DNA of 52,633 bases from Levilinea saccharolytica (GCF_001306035.1 NZ_LGCM01000033.1:1-52633); one strand, 5' to 3'; positions 31,395-42,160 are shown, counted from the first letter of the stretch. Numbers and translations: made by a program. Notes: generated by a model from the letters alone, not told the origin.

Positions 31395-34300
31395 ATGGCC
31401 TTTTTGCAGAGACTGCTGGAAAAAAAACCTAAACCCGCTCCATCCACCACGGACAAGCAATTTCGGGGCAGTCTCGCCCGCAATGTAATTTTCCTGCTCG
31501 TTCTCCTGTCCATCATCCCGCTGCTTATCACCGGTACAGCCACCGTGCTGCGCTCGCGCGAACTGGTTCGTAATCAAACCAGCACCCAGCTCGAATCCAT
31601 CGTCAAAAATCAAGCCACGCAGTTGGCTCAAGTGGCCGCCACCAGCACCAACGTGATCGCTGAGCTGGGCACGCGCGAATCTTTTATCGCCAATCTGCGC
31701 GAACTGGCCGAAGATCCCACCAGCGAATCCAAACAGTTCCCCGTCCTTTTCCAACTCCTGCGTTACCAAAACTCCACCATCGGCGATACCTATGCCAACG
31801 TGGATCACCTTTTTGTCCTGCTCCCCGACGGCTCTCTTGTCGCCTCCACCAACGACGCCTGGAAAAACCTGAACGTCGCCACCGCCGCCGATTTGATGCG
31901 CCTGGTGGGTCGGAACGACACCCTCGCCCTCTACAACCCCGCCCCGCTCTATTTTAACCGCCTGGTCATCTTCAGCACCCTCACCGTTTTCGACGATCAG
32001 AAAAACCCCCTGGCCACTGTCGTTTGCTCCTCGCTCTCCAACCAGCCCAAAGGCGTGCTCATCTCTGCTGGCTCCTTCTTCCCCTCCGCCAATGCCTACA
32101 TGATCACCGAAAACCGCTCCATGCTGGGCATCAACCCCACCGGTGAAGAACTCATCCAGCTGCAAATTTCACCCGCCTACGAACAGGAAGTTAATAATCT
32201 TCTGGGGCAAAACCGCGACGGCCGCCTGGGCAGCTATGTTTCCCTCGGCGGCATCCCTGTTTTTGCCTACACAAAGTGGATCCCAGAGCTTCAGCTCGCC
32301 CTCACTCTCGAAGTCCCTGAGCGCGTCGTTTACGCTCAAACCAACCTGCTCACCCCCACCAACATCATCCTCTTTGGGCTGACCTTGCTGGTCGCTGGCG
32401 TTATCGCTTCCATCGTTTCTGCGCAAATCGTCCGCCCCATCCTCGACCTGGTGAGCCGCGCCCGCAGTTTCTCAGCAGGCAACTGGGATCAACGCGCGCG
32501 CGTCACCCGCCGCGACGAAATCGGCCTTTTGGCTCACTCCTTCAACGGCATGGTTGAGCAGCTCAGTGATCTTTACCGCTCGCTGGAACAAAAAGTGGAG
32601 CAGCGCACCCAACAGGTGCGTATGGCTTCCGAAGTGGCCCAAATGGCCACCTCTTCCTTTGTTCGCGATGAAATCGTGGCCCGCACGGTGAATCTGGTCA
32701 TTGAACGCTTTGATTATCTCTACGCTTCCATTTTCCTGATTGACGATACCGGTACGGTGGCTTCAATGGAAGCGGAAGACTGCCGCGTCGATCCTTACAA
32801 CAAATACACTGGCCTGCGCCTGCGCCTCGGTTCCGACTCTCTGGTGGGCTGGGTGGCTGCCAACAATCAGGCGCGCGTGATCCAGGACGTGTCCAACGAT
32901 AGCTATCCCCAACAGGTTCTGCAGGAATTAGCTCGTTCCGAAGCCGCCCTGCCCATCAGCATCGGCAATCAGGTGTTGGGCGTGCTCGAAGTGCAGTCCG
33001 ACCAACCCGAAGCCTTCGACCCGGATGTCGTTCCCGTCCTGCAAACCCTTGCCAACCAGATCGCCTCTGGTCTCCAGAACATCCGCCTGCTCGAATCCAC
33101 CCAGATTAACCTGCAAGAGACCTCCCTCCTCTACCGCACCAGCCGTCAGATCACCCAGGCTCAGGGTCCCGAAGAGGCCACAGAACTGCTGATTTCCATT
33201 TTGCAGGAAATCCCCTACGTCTCCGGCGTCTATTCGGTAGAAGAAGACCACCTGCGCATCATTCACATCCACGATCCTAAAGACCGCATGGCGCGCTCCA
33301 CCGCCCAGGGCATCACCCTTCCGCTTCAACACCTCGCCTCTCAACTTACCAACCGATCCATGGTGCTTTTGGACGATCTCAGCCAGCGCACCGAGCTGCA
33401 AAGCCTGATTTCGTTCTTCGCCCGCCGCGGCTGCGTGGCCGCCGCCATCTTCCCCATCCATGTCAACGGCGTCCTCTCTAAAGTCATCGTGCTCAGTACG
33501 CGCGAGGCGCGCCAAATTTCTGAAACCGCCTTGCAGCCCTTCGCCAACCTCATCGAAGTCACCTCCACCACCCTGGGCCGCTTTGGCATCCTCAGCAGCC
33601 TCGAAACCAAGGTCAACGAGCTGCAAATCCTTTCAGAAGCCTCCCGCGGCCTGTCCAATGAAATTGACCGTTCCCGCCTCTTCGAGCAGATGCACGCAGC
33701 GGTTCGAGAAATTGTCGGCGGTGATGTCAGTTTCTACGTTGCCACCTACAACGCCGAACAGCAGACCATCGAGATCCCATACCTGTATGACAACACCGAG
33801 GTCAGCAGCATCCCCCCCTTCCCCCTGGGTGAAGGCATCACCTCAGTGGTCATCAAGAGTTTGCAGCCCTTGCTTCTCAACCGCGACACCGAACGACAGG
33901 CCCAGGCCCTGGGCGCAAAACTCGTCGGCAAAACCCCCAAATCCTGGCTGGGTATCCCCCTCATCGTTGCCAACCAGGCGGTCGGCGCTCTGGTGGTTCA
34001 GGATATGCAGACCGAAGAGCGCTTCACCGAAGACCATCTGCGCCTCTTCAACACCCTGGCCCCCCAAATGGCCACCGCCATGCGCAACGCTGACCTGCTC
34101 GACCAGATGAGCAAAGCCCTGCACGACTATGATCAGGAACGCTTCCTGCTCAACACCCTGCTCAAAAACCTGCCGGATCTCATCTACTTCAAAGATGCCG
34201 CGGGGCAATTCATCCGTGTCAGCGATTCCTTTGCCAAACGCTTCGGTTACGACAAGCCTGAATCTTTGGTCGGTATGACCGATTTCGATCTCCTCGGTCA

Positions 34301-35735
34301 GGATATCGGTTCCAAGATTTTCCAGGAAGAAATGGAAATCATCCGCCTCAACGAGCCTCAGTTAGGCAAAGTGGAGCAGGAAATCAGTTTTGGCAAGAGT
34401 CCTCGCTGGCGCATGGTCAACCGCATTCCCATGCTCACCGAAAGCGGCGACGCCACCGGGCTGCTGGGCATCACCCACGACATCACCGACTTGAAGCAGG
34501 CTCAGGAGCTGGCCCAAAAGAACGCCCGCCAGCTGCGCATTGCTGCCGAAGTTGCCCGCGACACCTCCAGCACCCTCTCCACGCGCGACCTCATGCAGAA
34601 ATCGGTCAACCTCATCCGCGACCGTTTCGGTTTCTACCACGCCTCCATTTTCCTCTTGGATCCCCTGGGTGAATATGCCGTTTTGCAGGAATCCACGGGT
34701 TTGGCGGGCGAGCGCCTGAAAGAGGCCAAACACCGCCTGGCGGTTGGTTCGCGCTCCATCGTAGGTCAGGCTACCCAGGCCGGCGAACCGATGGTGATCA
34801 ATAATGTGCATGTGGATCCTAACTACTTCCCCAACCCGCTCCTCCCCGAAACCAGCGCCGAACTGGTCATCCCCCTCAAATCTGCCGGGCGGGTTATCGG
34901 CGCCATTGATGTACAGTCCACCCAGGTAGACGCCTTCTTGCCCGAAGACATCAGCATTCTTGAGATCATGGCCGACCAGCTCGCCATCGCGGTGATCAAC
35001 GCCCAGCTCTACGACCAGGCGCAAGATACTCTGGCCCGCCACCGCCTGCTGCACAAAATCACTGCTGAATCTGCCACCACCACCTCCGTGCAGGAAGCCC
35101 TGGTGGCCACCGCCCGCAGCCTTCAGACCAATAATCCCGACGACCGCATCGCCATTTACCTCTACAACGAAAACCGCTCCATCCTGGAGCTGCGCGCCAC
35201 AGCCGGGTACAAAGAGGCTGCGCCGCTCCCGCCCAGTATTCGTATGGGAGAAGGTGTTATCGGCCGAGTGGGCGAAACCCGCACCCCGCGTCTTCTTCAC
35301 GATGTACGCTCTGAAGACAACTATCTGGTGATTGACGAAACCACGCGTTCTGAACTGGCCGTTCCCATCATCTACCGCGGCAACCTTATGGGGGTACTTA
35401 ACATCGAAAATCCCCAAATCGCCGCCTATGACGAGACAGATCAAGAAATTTTCAACACGCTGGGAACTAACCTCGGTACCATTCTCTACAACTCGCACTT
35501 GATCGAAGAAATTCGCCAGCAGGTCGAGCGTCAGCGTGTCATTTACGAAACCACCACCCGCATCCGCCGTGCGGTGGATATCCAAAATATTCTGGAAACC
35601 ACTGCCACTGAAGTGGCCCGTGCCCTGGGCGCGCGCCGCTCGCAAATTGCCATCACCGCCGGAACCCTCACTGAATCCCCCGCCGAGCCTACACCGCCCA
35701 ACGGTAAGAAAAACGGCAAGGAGGCACAGTCATGA
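31395..35735 (+). CDS. Large membrane sensor: Cache-HAMP-GAF3-PAS-GAF2, no kinase
   Basis: A 1446-residue protein. One transmembrane helix at about 30-53 and another at about 321-346 enclose an extracellular double-Cache-like sensor. A HAMP follows to about 402, then GAF (409-566), a divergent GAF (576-730), GAF (744-904), PAS (916-1036, LLKNLPDLIYFKDAAGQFI), GAF (1046-1209) and GAF (1214-1370). The end at 1376-1426 (QRVIYETTTRIRRAVDIQNI, ILETTATEVARALGARR) is only the first half of a GAF domain. There is no HisKA, HATPase, GGDEF, EAL or methyl-accepting region. It must pass its signal through contacts, perhaps with the hybrid kinase. The stop overlaps the next start (ATGA). Confidence 0.9.
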   Translation: MAFLQRLLEKKPKPAPSTTDKQFRGSLARNVIFLLVLLSIIPLLITGTATVLRSRELVRNQTSTQLESIVKNQATQLAQVAATSTNVIAELGTRESFIANLRELAEDPTSESKQFPVLFQLLRYQNSTIGDTYANVDHLFVLLPDGSLVASTNDAWKNLNVATAADLMRLVGRNDTLALYNPAPLYFNRLVIFSTLTVFDDQKNPLATVVCSSLSNQPKGVLISAGSFFPSANAYMITENRSMLGINPTGEELIQLQISPAYEQEVNNLLGQNRDGRLGSYVSLGGIPVFAYTKWIPELQLALTLEVPERVVYAQTNLLTPTNIILFGLTLLVAGVIASIVSAQIVRPILDLVSRARSFSAGNWDQRARVTRRDEIGLLAHSFNGMVEQLSDLYRSLEQKVEQRTQQVRMASEVAQMATSSFVRDEIVARTVNLVIERFDYLYASIFLIDDTGTVASMEAEDCRVDPYNKYTGLRLRLGSDSLVGWVAANNQARVIQDVSNDSYPQQVLQELARSEAALPISIGNQVLGVLEVQSDQPEAFDPDVVPVLQTLANQIASGLQNIRLLESTQINLQETSLLYRTSRQITQAQGPEEATELLISILQEIPYVSGVYSVEEDHLRIIHIHDPKDRMARSTAQGITLPLQHLASQLTNRSMVLLDDLSQRTELQSLISFFARRGCVAAAIFPIHVNGVLSKVIVLSTREARQISETALQPFANLIEVTSTTLGRFGILSSLETKVNELQILSEASRGLSNEIDRSRLFEQMHAAVREIVGGDVSFYVATYNAEQQTIEIPYLYDNTEVSSIPPFPLGEGITSVVIKSLQPLLLNRDTERQAQALGAKLVGKTPKSWLGIPLIVANQAVGALVVQDMQTEERFTEDHLRLFNTLAPQMATAMRNADLLDQMSKALHDYDQERFLLNTLLKNLPDLIYFKDAAGQFIRVSDSFAKRFGYDKPESLVGMTDFDLLGQDIGSKIFQEEMEIIRLNEPQLGKVEQEISFGKSPRWRMVNRIPMLTESGDATGLLGITHDITDLKQAQELAQKNARQLRIAAEVARDTSSTLSTRDLMQKSVNLIRDRFGFYHASIFLLDPLGEYAVLQESTGLAGERLKEAKHRLAVGSRSIVGQATQAGEPMVINNVHVDPNYFPNPLLPETSAELVIPLKSAGRVIGAIDVQSTQVDAFLPEDISILEIMADQLAIAVINAQLYDQAQDTLARHRLLHKITAESATTTSVQEALVATARSLQTNNPDDRIAIYLYNENRSILELRATAGYKEAAPLPPSIRMGEGVIGRVGETRTPRLLHDVRSEDNYLVIDETTRSELAVPIIYRGNLMGVLNIENPQIAAYDETDQEIFNTLGTNLGTILYNSHLIEEIRQQVERQRVIYETTTRIRRAVDIQNILETTATEVARALGARRSQIAITAGTLTESPAEPTPPNGKKNGKEAQS

Positions 35736-37435
35736 GCTTCTTCCGACCTTTCTTCCCCAACCGCGTTCCACTGCCGCTGCGAGGTAAGTCCGAAAGTTGG
35801 ATTATCCGCGAGCGCATCTTCCAGACCATTCTGCTGGGCGGTCTGGGGGTATCCACCATCACCACCTCCACAGTGCTGCTGTCCGGCGTCAATGTGGCCA
35901 ATTCTGGGCTGTTCATATTCTCGGTGATCTACCAGGTCAGCTCGATCATCCTCGTCCTCACCCGCCGCCAGTCCTACATTCTGCGCTCCGGCTTGTTTAT
36001 GGTTCTGATCTATGCCCTGGGGCTCTACAGTCTGATGGCCAACGGTCTTTCCGGCATCGGTCTCCTCGTCCTGCTTGCCCTCATCTCACTATCGGCTGTA
36101 TTAGCCGGGCCAAGAACCGGCTTAGCCTTCTTTGTGATCTCCCTGTTCACGGTGTATTTGGCAGCCTCTTCACATACGGGATCCAGCGACCTGCTGCAAA
36201 TCGCCACACGCTATTACGACTCCAAAGCCACCGCCGATTGGCTGTCCATCGGTGCGTTCTTTACCGTCATGTCGGTGATGATTGTCATTTCACTGGGTAT
36301 GCTTCTAGGCAGCATGCAGCGGGCGATGGACTTACGTATTAAAATGGCTGAACAGGTGGAAATGGAACGTGCCGGCCTGGAGCAGCGTGTCAAAGAACGC
36401 ACCTCCGAATTGGAACGCCGCCTGGTTCAAATCCGCACTGCCGCAGAAATTTCCCGCGTTATCAGCTCGATTTTGGACAGCCAATCCCTCTTCCAGCAAG
36501 TGGCCGATATCATCCAGCAGCGCACCGGCCTTTACTATGTGGGTATCTTCATCGTGGATGAAGCCGGTCAATATGCAGTTCTGCGCGCTGGCAGCGGTGA
36601 AGCCGGTCAAAGAATGGTGGCCGAAGGTCACCGCCTGGTCGTCGGCGGTAACTCCATGATCGGGTGGGCCACAGCCAACCGCCAGGCTCGTATCGCCCTG
36701 GACGTGGGTGTGGAAGCCGTCCGCTTCAACAATCCTCACCTGCCGGAAACCCACTCCGAAGTCGCCATTCCCATCCTGGGCCGGTACAAGACTCTGGGCG
36801 CACTATCCATTCAATCCAAAGAATCGAACGCCTTTGACGAAGGCGACATCGTCATCCTGCAAGGTATTGCTGACTCTCTGGCCATCGCCATCGAAAATAC
36901 GCGCCTCTTCCAACAAAGCCAGCTAGACCTGGAAGAGATCCGCTCCCTCAACCGCCAGTATCTGGAACAGGCCTGGTCCGAGGTGCTCGTCAGCTCTGGC
37001 CAGTTGCAGTACAGCTATGAAAACCCCAGCCTGGCGGCGCGCTCCGGTGAGGTTCACCCCCACCAGTTCCCCATCCTCCTCCGCGATCAGGCTATTGGTG
37101 AGCTGATCCTGGAAACACCTCTGGAAAACCTTTCTTCTGAAGACCGTGAGATGGTCGAAACCATCCTGGCTCAAACCGCTCTCACCCTCGAAAGCGCCCG
37201 TCTTCTGGCAGAAACCCAGCGCAAAGCCGCCCAGGAGGAAAAGATTAACGAATTCACAACCCTCTTTACCCGCGCGCTCAATATCGAAGAAATTCTAAAG
37301 ACCGCCGTCCAAGAAATCGGCCAGCTGCCAACAGTGGCCGAAGCCTCGGTGTATCTCGCCCCCAGCGGCATGGACTTGATCGCCTCAGAAAATCAACCCA
37401 AGCATAACGGCCATAACCAGGAGGCCAACCAATGA
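35732..37435 (+). CDS. Integral membrane GAF sensor with half-GAF tail
   Basis: A 567-residue protein. Residues about 25-200 hold six or so transmembrane helices; a coiled coil (residues 205-235, VEMERAGLEQRVKERTSELE) leads to a GAF domain at about 233-400 (GLYYVGIFIVDEAGQYAVLR, LPETHSEVAIPIL). A divergent GAF-like module begins with NRQYLEQAWSEV, and the tail at about 503-547 (KINEFTTLFTRALNIEEILK) is a half-GAF. No enzymatic output domain is present. It overlaps both neighbours by ATGA and is paralogous to the next gene over its whole length. Confidence 0.88.
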   Translation: MSFFRPFFPNRVPLPLRGKSESWIIRERIFQTILLGGLGVSTITTSTVLLSGVNVANSGLFIFSVIYQVSSIILVLTRRQSYILRSGLFMVLIYALGLYSLMANGLSGIGLLVLLALISLSAVLAGPRTGLAFFVISLFTVYLAASSHTGSSDLLQIATRYYDSKATADWLSIGAFFTVMSVMIVISLGMLLGSMQRAMDLRIKMAEQVEMERAGLEQRVKERTSELERRLVQIRTAAEISRVISSILDSQSLFQQVADIIQQRTGLYYVGIFIVDEAGQYAVLRAGSGEAGQRMVAEGHRLVVGGNSMIGWATANRQARIALDVGVEAVRFNNPHLPETHSEVAIPILGRYKTLGALSIQSKESNAFDEGDIVILQGIADSLAIAIENTRLFQQSQLDLEEIRSLNRQYLEQAWSEVLVSSGQLQYSYENPSLAARSGEVHPHQFPILLRDQAIGELILETPLENLSSEDREMVETILAQTALTLESARLLAETQRKAAQEEKINEFTTLFTRALNIEEILKTAVQEIGQLPTVAEASVYLAPSGMDLIASENQPKHNGHNQEANQ

Positions 37436-39165
37436 GCATGGGCTTCCTCCAAAACACCAATCCGGCCCACACACCCGCCGGAGTTGACCCCCAAAACACC
37501 CTCATGGTCTTCCGTGAGCGCGTCTTGCAGAGCATCTTGCTGGGGATGGTCGTTGTTGGTACTGTCGCTTATGTCGGTGCCATGTCCGCTATCATCCAAC
37601 GCCAAATTTGGGCTGCGGTCATCATTTACACACTGTGCTACATCACCCTGATCACCCTGGCTTTTTGGCGCAGCCTGAATTATTACCTGCGTGCCGTCTT
37701 ATTCCTCGTCGTGCTGTCCGTGTTGGCCTTCACCAGCCTGACACAGTTCGGCATGAGCGGTATCGGCCGACTTCTGCTCCTCCCCATCCCCGTGTTAGGC
37801 GCACTTACCCTGGGAATCACCGGCGGTATCCTCACCACCCTGCTCGCCAGTCTAGGCCATTTCATCATCGGCGTCCTCATGGTGAACGGCAACATCCCCG
37901 CCCCCTCCATCCAAATTCAAGCCAACGCCGCGCGTATCAGTGATTGGAACACCTCCTCATTGATCTTTCTGTTGGTCGCTGCGCTCATGATCTTCGGGCT
38001 AAACCTGCTGTTCGGCAACCTCGACCGCTCCATGAAAGAGCAAGCCCGCCTGGCTAAAGATCTGGCGGAGGAGCGCGACACCCTTGATCAACGCGTAGAT
38101 GAACGCACCAACCAAATACGCCGTCGCGAGGCTGAATTGTTTGCAGCCTCCCGCCTCGCCCATGAAATCGCCACATCAGAAAACCTCGACGATCTCCTGG
38201 ATAAATCCGCGGATATGATCCGCGACACCTTCGGCTTCTACCACGCCGGTATTTTCCTCCTCGATGAGAAAAAGGAATACGCCGTCCTGCGCTCCGCCAC
38301 CGGTGAAGCTGGGCGCATCATGCTCGCCCGCAACCACCGCCTGAAAGTGGGTGAAGTCGGTATCGTCGGTTACGTGGTCAGCCGCGGCGAGCCGCGCATC
38401 ACCATGGATGTATTGCAAGACTCCTTCCACTTCAAGAACCCCATCCTCCCCGAAACCCGCGCGGAAATGGCCATTCCCATGCGCATGGGCAGCGAAATCA
38501 TGGGTGCGCTGGACGTTCAAAGCACCCAACCCAACGCCTTCACCACCGATGATATCCGCATGTTCCAAACCATTGCAGACCAGTTAGCCATCGCCATTGA
38601 CAAGGCCCGCCTGGTTCAAAAACTGCAAGCATCCATCGAAGAAATGGAAAAAAGCTACCGCCAAACCACCCGTCAGGGCTGGCAGTCTTACGTGCGCGCC
38701 TCTCGCCGTCACTATTCCTTCCGCTACAACCAGCAAGCCTTAGAAGCAGGTGTGCTGGAAACTCCCGAAGTTCACGAGGCTCGCCGGCAGAATCAATTGG
38801 TGGTTAAAACCATCCCTGCTGAACAGCCCGACCAAAACCCAGTCTCGGTCATCGCTGTACCCATTAAACTACGCCAGGAAGTCATCGGCGTGCTCGATAT
38901 CCGCGTCCAGGCTGAAACCGTTTCTAAAGAATTATTGGAGCTGCTGGAAGTCACCTCCAACCGTTTGGCGCTGGCCCTAGAAAACGCCCGCCTGGTCGAG
39001 ACGGTTCAAATCCGCGTGGACCGCGAACGCCTCGTATCCGAAATTTCCAACCGTGTGCGCGCCTCCACCGATGTGGACGGCATCCTGCGTACCACGGCGG
39101 CTGAACTGGGCCGCCGCCTGGGCGTTTCAGAAGTTGTCGTCCAGCTCCGTTCCGATGAACAATAG
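37432..39165 (+). CDS. Integral membrane GAF sensor with half-GAF tail (paralog)
   Basis: A 577-residue protein built like its upstream neighbour: six or so transmembrane helices (about 25-200), a coiled coil (RDTLDQRVDERTNQIRRRE), GAF at about 233-403 (FYHAGIFLLDEKKEYAVLR, LPETRAEMAIPMR), and a divergent module starting YRQTTRQGWQSYVRA. The half-GAF tail is at about 527-573 (ERLVSEISNRVRASTDVDGI). No kinase domain. Its start overlaps the preceding stop (ATGA), so the paralogs are coexpressed, perhaps as heteromers. Confidence 0.88.
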   Translation: MSMGFLQNTNPAHTPAGVDPQNTLMVFRERVLQSILLGMVVVGTVAYVGAMSAIIQRQIWAAVIIYTLCYITLITLAFWRSLNYYLRAVLFLVVLSVLAFTSLTQFGMSGIGRLLLLPIPVLGALTLGITGGILTTLLASLGHFIIGVLMVNGNIPAPSIQIQANAARISDWNTSSLIFLLVAALMIFGLNLLFGNLDRSMKEQARLAKDLAEERDTLDQRVDERTNQIRRREAELFAASRLAHEIATSENLDDLLDKSADMIRDTFGFYHAGIFLLDEKKEYAVLRSATGEAGRIMLARNHRLKVGEVGIVGYVVSRGEPRITMDVLQDSFHFKNPILPETRAEMAIPMRMGSEIMGALDVQSTQPNAFTTDDIRMFQTIADQLAIAIDKARLVQKLQASIEEMEKSYRQTTRQGWQSYVRASRRHYSFRYNQQALEAGVLETPEVHEARRQNQLVVKTIPAEQPDQNPVSVIAVPIKLRQEVIGVLDIRVQAETVSKELLELLEVTSNRLALALENARLVETVQIRVDRERLVSEISNRVRASTDVDGILRTTAAELGRRLGVSEVVVQLRSDEQ

Positions 39166-39201
39166 AATGCTGCCCAATGACCGTTATTTTGGAGAGTTCT
39201 T

Positions 39202-42144
39202 ATGATGACTGCGCAAGCGAATAATCCCGATCAGCCTAAAAACCCAATGGTCGGTTTGCAGAACGCTGCCGGGCGTGCGCTGAACTTAATGACCATCTCA
39301 GTTGTGATCGGCCTCATCTATTTGGCCGGGGCAGCCCTCTTCCTCTCGCGCGCTTTTCAACTGACCGGTACCAACAGCGTCGAACAACCCATTTACTACG
39401 CCCTCGGCTTCGTCTTCAGCATAGTGGTAATCATTTGCGGTGTCGCCGCCACCAATTTCTTCATCCGCTCGGTCACCCGCCGCGCCATGCTGCTGGCTGT
39501 AGCCGTGCAGCTCAGTCTGGTTATGTTCTCTATCCGCGTCGCCGATCTGGGCGTTCCCATCGCTATCATCGCCCTCATCTTCACCACGGTTTTAGGTTTT
39601 GCCACCCTCCGCCGCGAACAAAGCGACCTCATGACCAATCTTGGCATCTTCAGTGCCGTACTCATGGCTCTGATCAACATTCTGGCACCCCTCAATCAGG
39701 TGGAAATTCGGGAGCTCAAGGTTTTTGTGCCCACCATTTTGGGCATCCAGGTCATGATCTACATCGTCCTCATGGCTATGGAACTGGTCTCCGCCACCTT
39801 GCGCATCAAAACCACCAGCGCCTTCCTGGCCATCACTCTGGTTCCGGTGGCGCTCCTGGCGGTCATCCAATCCAACTTTACCCAGCGCGCGTTGCGCACC
39901 CAAAACAACGAAGGTTTGGTGCTGGCCGCCGTTCAGGCAAGCAACGTCATTGAAGAATTCATCAAGACCAATCGCTACAACACCAGTCTGGACGCATCCC
40001 TACCCATCGTAACCGAATTCGTAGAAGCGGATCCTTACGAACGACAAGAGGCTGAGCTTCAGCAAGAGCTTGAATACGCGCTTTCCATTCTCACCCGTTC
40101 GCGCCAGCAAAATTACTTGAACTCCTATGCCATCCTGGATAAAAACGGCCGGAATATTTACGACACGAATAAGTTCCAACAGGTGCAGAACGAAAGCTCT
40201 CAGGAGTTTTTCGTCTCGCCTCTCATCAGCGGCCGCCCCTACGTTTCCCCGATCTTTTTTGACGATGACGATAATCCGTATATCGTCTTCAGCGCACCCA
40301 TCTTCAACCGCGATCGCGAGGTCATCGGCGTGCTGCGTGTGCGCTACATGGCCATTGCCTTCCAACGCTCACTGGAAAACTACAAAGGCCTCTTTGGCCG
40401 CCGCTCCTACCCCATCCTGCTGGATGAAAACTTCGTCCGCGTGGCGGATGTCAGCAACCCCGGCCTCATCTACCGCCCCATCGAACCGATCAGCGCCGCC
40501 AACATGCTCATCCTGCAGTCCACCCGGCGCACACCAGCCAACGCCCTCAGCGACGATGAAACTGTCACACCCTACATCCCGGAGATGGCCAAAGCCCTGC
40601 GCAGCAGCGCTCCCAACCCGTACTTCACCTTCTCCGACCCAGGCACCACCGGCCAGATTCTCACCGCCGGAACCGCAGTTCGCCTGAGCAGCACCAAATG
40701 GTATCTGGTCTATATCCAGCGCCTCGACCTGCTCGCACAGTTGTTCGAAGAGCAAAATCGGGTTTCCTTGCTGGTGGCCACCCTCATTGCTGGTATGGTC
40801 AGCATCGTCGCCAGCCAGATCTCGCGCATCCTCTCCAGCCCCATTATCAACCTGACGGCCACTGCCGAGCGCATTGCTGGCGGTGATCTGGAAGCCGAAG
40901 CCGCTGTGGAATCGGGCGATGAAACCGGCGCCCTGGCCTTGGCTTTCAACCAGATGACCGCACAGGTACGCACGCTGATTAACGAGTTGGAAGACCGCGT
41001 GAAAGCCCGTACCCAGGAATTGGCCGCCCAAAATGAAACTCTGGTGCTTCGCTCTCAGCAGCTCCAAACCGTTTCCGAAGTGGCCCGCGGTATCACTTCC
41101 ACCCGCGAATTGGAACGCCTGCTCACTCAGGTGACCGAGCTGATCAGCGAGCGCTTCAATTTCTATCATGTCGGCGTCTTCCTGATTGACGAACAGGGTG
41201 AATTCGCCGTCCTGCGCGCCGCCAACTCTGAAGGCGGCCAGCGCATGTTGGCCCGCCAGCACAAACTGCGCGTCGGCGCCGTCGGTATCGTCGGCTACAC
41301 CACCGGTTACGGCGTACCCCGCATTGCCACCGATGTCGGTCAAGACGCCGTGTTCTTCAACAACCCCGACCTGCCCCTCACCCGCTCCGAAATGGCCTTG
41401 CCGCTCAAGGTGGGCGATCAAATCATCGGCGCGATGGACGTACAGTCCACGGAAGCCAACGCCTTTACCGCAGAAGATATCGAACTCTTCTCCGTTTTGG
41501 CCGACCAGGTCGCCATCGCCATCTTGAACAACCAGCTTTACGAAGAAACCAACCGCGCCCTGGAAGAATCCCAGGCCCTCCACCGAAATTATCTGCGCAT
41601 GGAGTGGACGCGCGAAGGCATGCAGCGCCGCATCAACTCTTACGCCTATACGCAAAAAGGCGTCGAACCGCGGCCTGTGGTGCTCACACCCTCTATCGAA
41701 AAAGCCCTCACCACCGGCGAAACCCAGGTGCAAACCCAAGAGGAATCCACCCTCACCATCCCCATCTCCCTGCGCGGTGAACCCATCGGCGTCATCCACC
41801 TTCAGGAGCAATCCAACGCCCAGCGCGATTGGACCGAGGAAGACATCACCACCGTCCAATCCGTCGCCGATCAAATTGCCCAGACCCTGGAAAACGCCCG
41901 TCTGTTCGAACAAACCATGCGCCGCGCGGAACGCGAACGCAAGGTGCTCGAAATCACCAGCAAGATCCGCTCCACCAACGATATCCAAACCATGATCCAG
42001 ATTGCTGCCCATGAATTGCAGCAAACCCTCAACGCCAGTCAAACGCAGGTCATCCTGCAAGCTGCCCCCTCAACCCCAGCCCAGGAACCCAACGGCGGCA
42101 ACGGCCGTTCCGGCAACGGGCACCAGCCGGACGGCGTGGATTAA
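39202..42144 (+). CDS. Membrane sensor: multi-TM, Cache, HAMP, GAF, half-GAF tail
   Basis: A 980-residue protein. Several transmembrane helices at about 27-230 precede an extracellular Cache-like domain (230-516, with SYAILDKNGRNIYD and YVSPIFFDDDDNPYIVFSAP typical of dCache). A last helix is at 518-543, a HAMP at 543-600, coiled coil, and GAF at 620-780 (FYHVGVFLIDEQGEFAVLR). A divergent GAF module (793-906) follows, and then the half-GAF tail at 912-955 (ERKVLEITSKIRSTNDIQT). The end is a Gly/Asn-rich spacer. No catalytic output domain. An N-terminal membrane bundle joined to a Cache loop combines the designs of the sensors upstream. The ParA-type gene follows after 16 nt. Confidence 0.88.
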   Translation: MMTAQANNPDQPKNPMVGLQNAAGRALNLMTISVVIGLIYLAGAALFLSRAFQLTGTNSVEQPIYYALGFVFSIVVIICGVAATNFFIRSVTRRAMLLAVAVQLSLVMFSIRVADLGVPIAIIALIFTTVLGFATLRREQSDLMTNLGIFSAVLMALINILAPLNQVEIRELKVFVPTILGIQVMIYIVLMAMELVSATLRIKTTSAFLAITLVPVALLAVIQSNFTQRALRTQNNEGLVLAAVQASNVIEEFIKTNRYNTSLDASLPIVTEFVEADPYERQEAELQQELEYALSILTRSRQQNYLNSYAILDKNGRNIYDTNKFQQVQNESSQEFFVSPLISGRPYVSPIFFDDDDNPYIVFSAPIFNRDREVIGVLRVRYMAIAFQRSLENYKGLFGRRSYPILLDENFVRVADVSNPGLIYRPIEPISAANMLILQSTRRTPANALSDDETVTPYIPEMAKALRSSAPNPYFTFSDPGTTGQILTAGTAVRLSSTKWYLVYIQRLDLLAQLFEEQNRVSLLVATLIAGMVSIVASQISRILSSPIINLTATAERIAGGDLEAEAAVESGDETGALALAFNQMTAQVRTLINELEDRVKARTQELAAQNETLVLRSQQLQTVSEVARGITSTRELERLLTQVTELISERFNFYHVGVFLIDEQGEFAVLRAANSEGGQRMLARQHKLRVGAVGIVGYTTGYGVPRIATDVGQDAVFFNNPDLPLTRSEMALPLKVGDQIIGAMDVQSTEANAFTAEDIELFSVLADQVAIAILNNQLYEETNRALEESQALHRNYLRMEWTREGMQRRINSYAYTQKGVEPRPVVLTPSIEKALTTGETQVQTQEESTLTIPISLRGEPIGVIHLQEQSNAQRDWTEEDITTVQSVADQIAQTLENARLFEQTMRRAERERKVLEITSKIRSTNDIQTMIQIAAHELQQTLNASQTQVILQAAPSTPAQEPNGGNGRSGNGHQPDGVD

Positions 42145-42160
42145 TACCGGGAGATGCTGA

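Noticed and set aside
35521-42144. Frameshifts or deletions removing kinase domains from the four sensors
   Set aside because: All four end at the same homologous point, several overlap the next start codon precisely, and no HisKA/HATPase remnant appears in other frames downstream.
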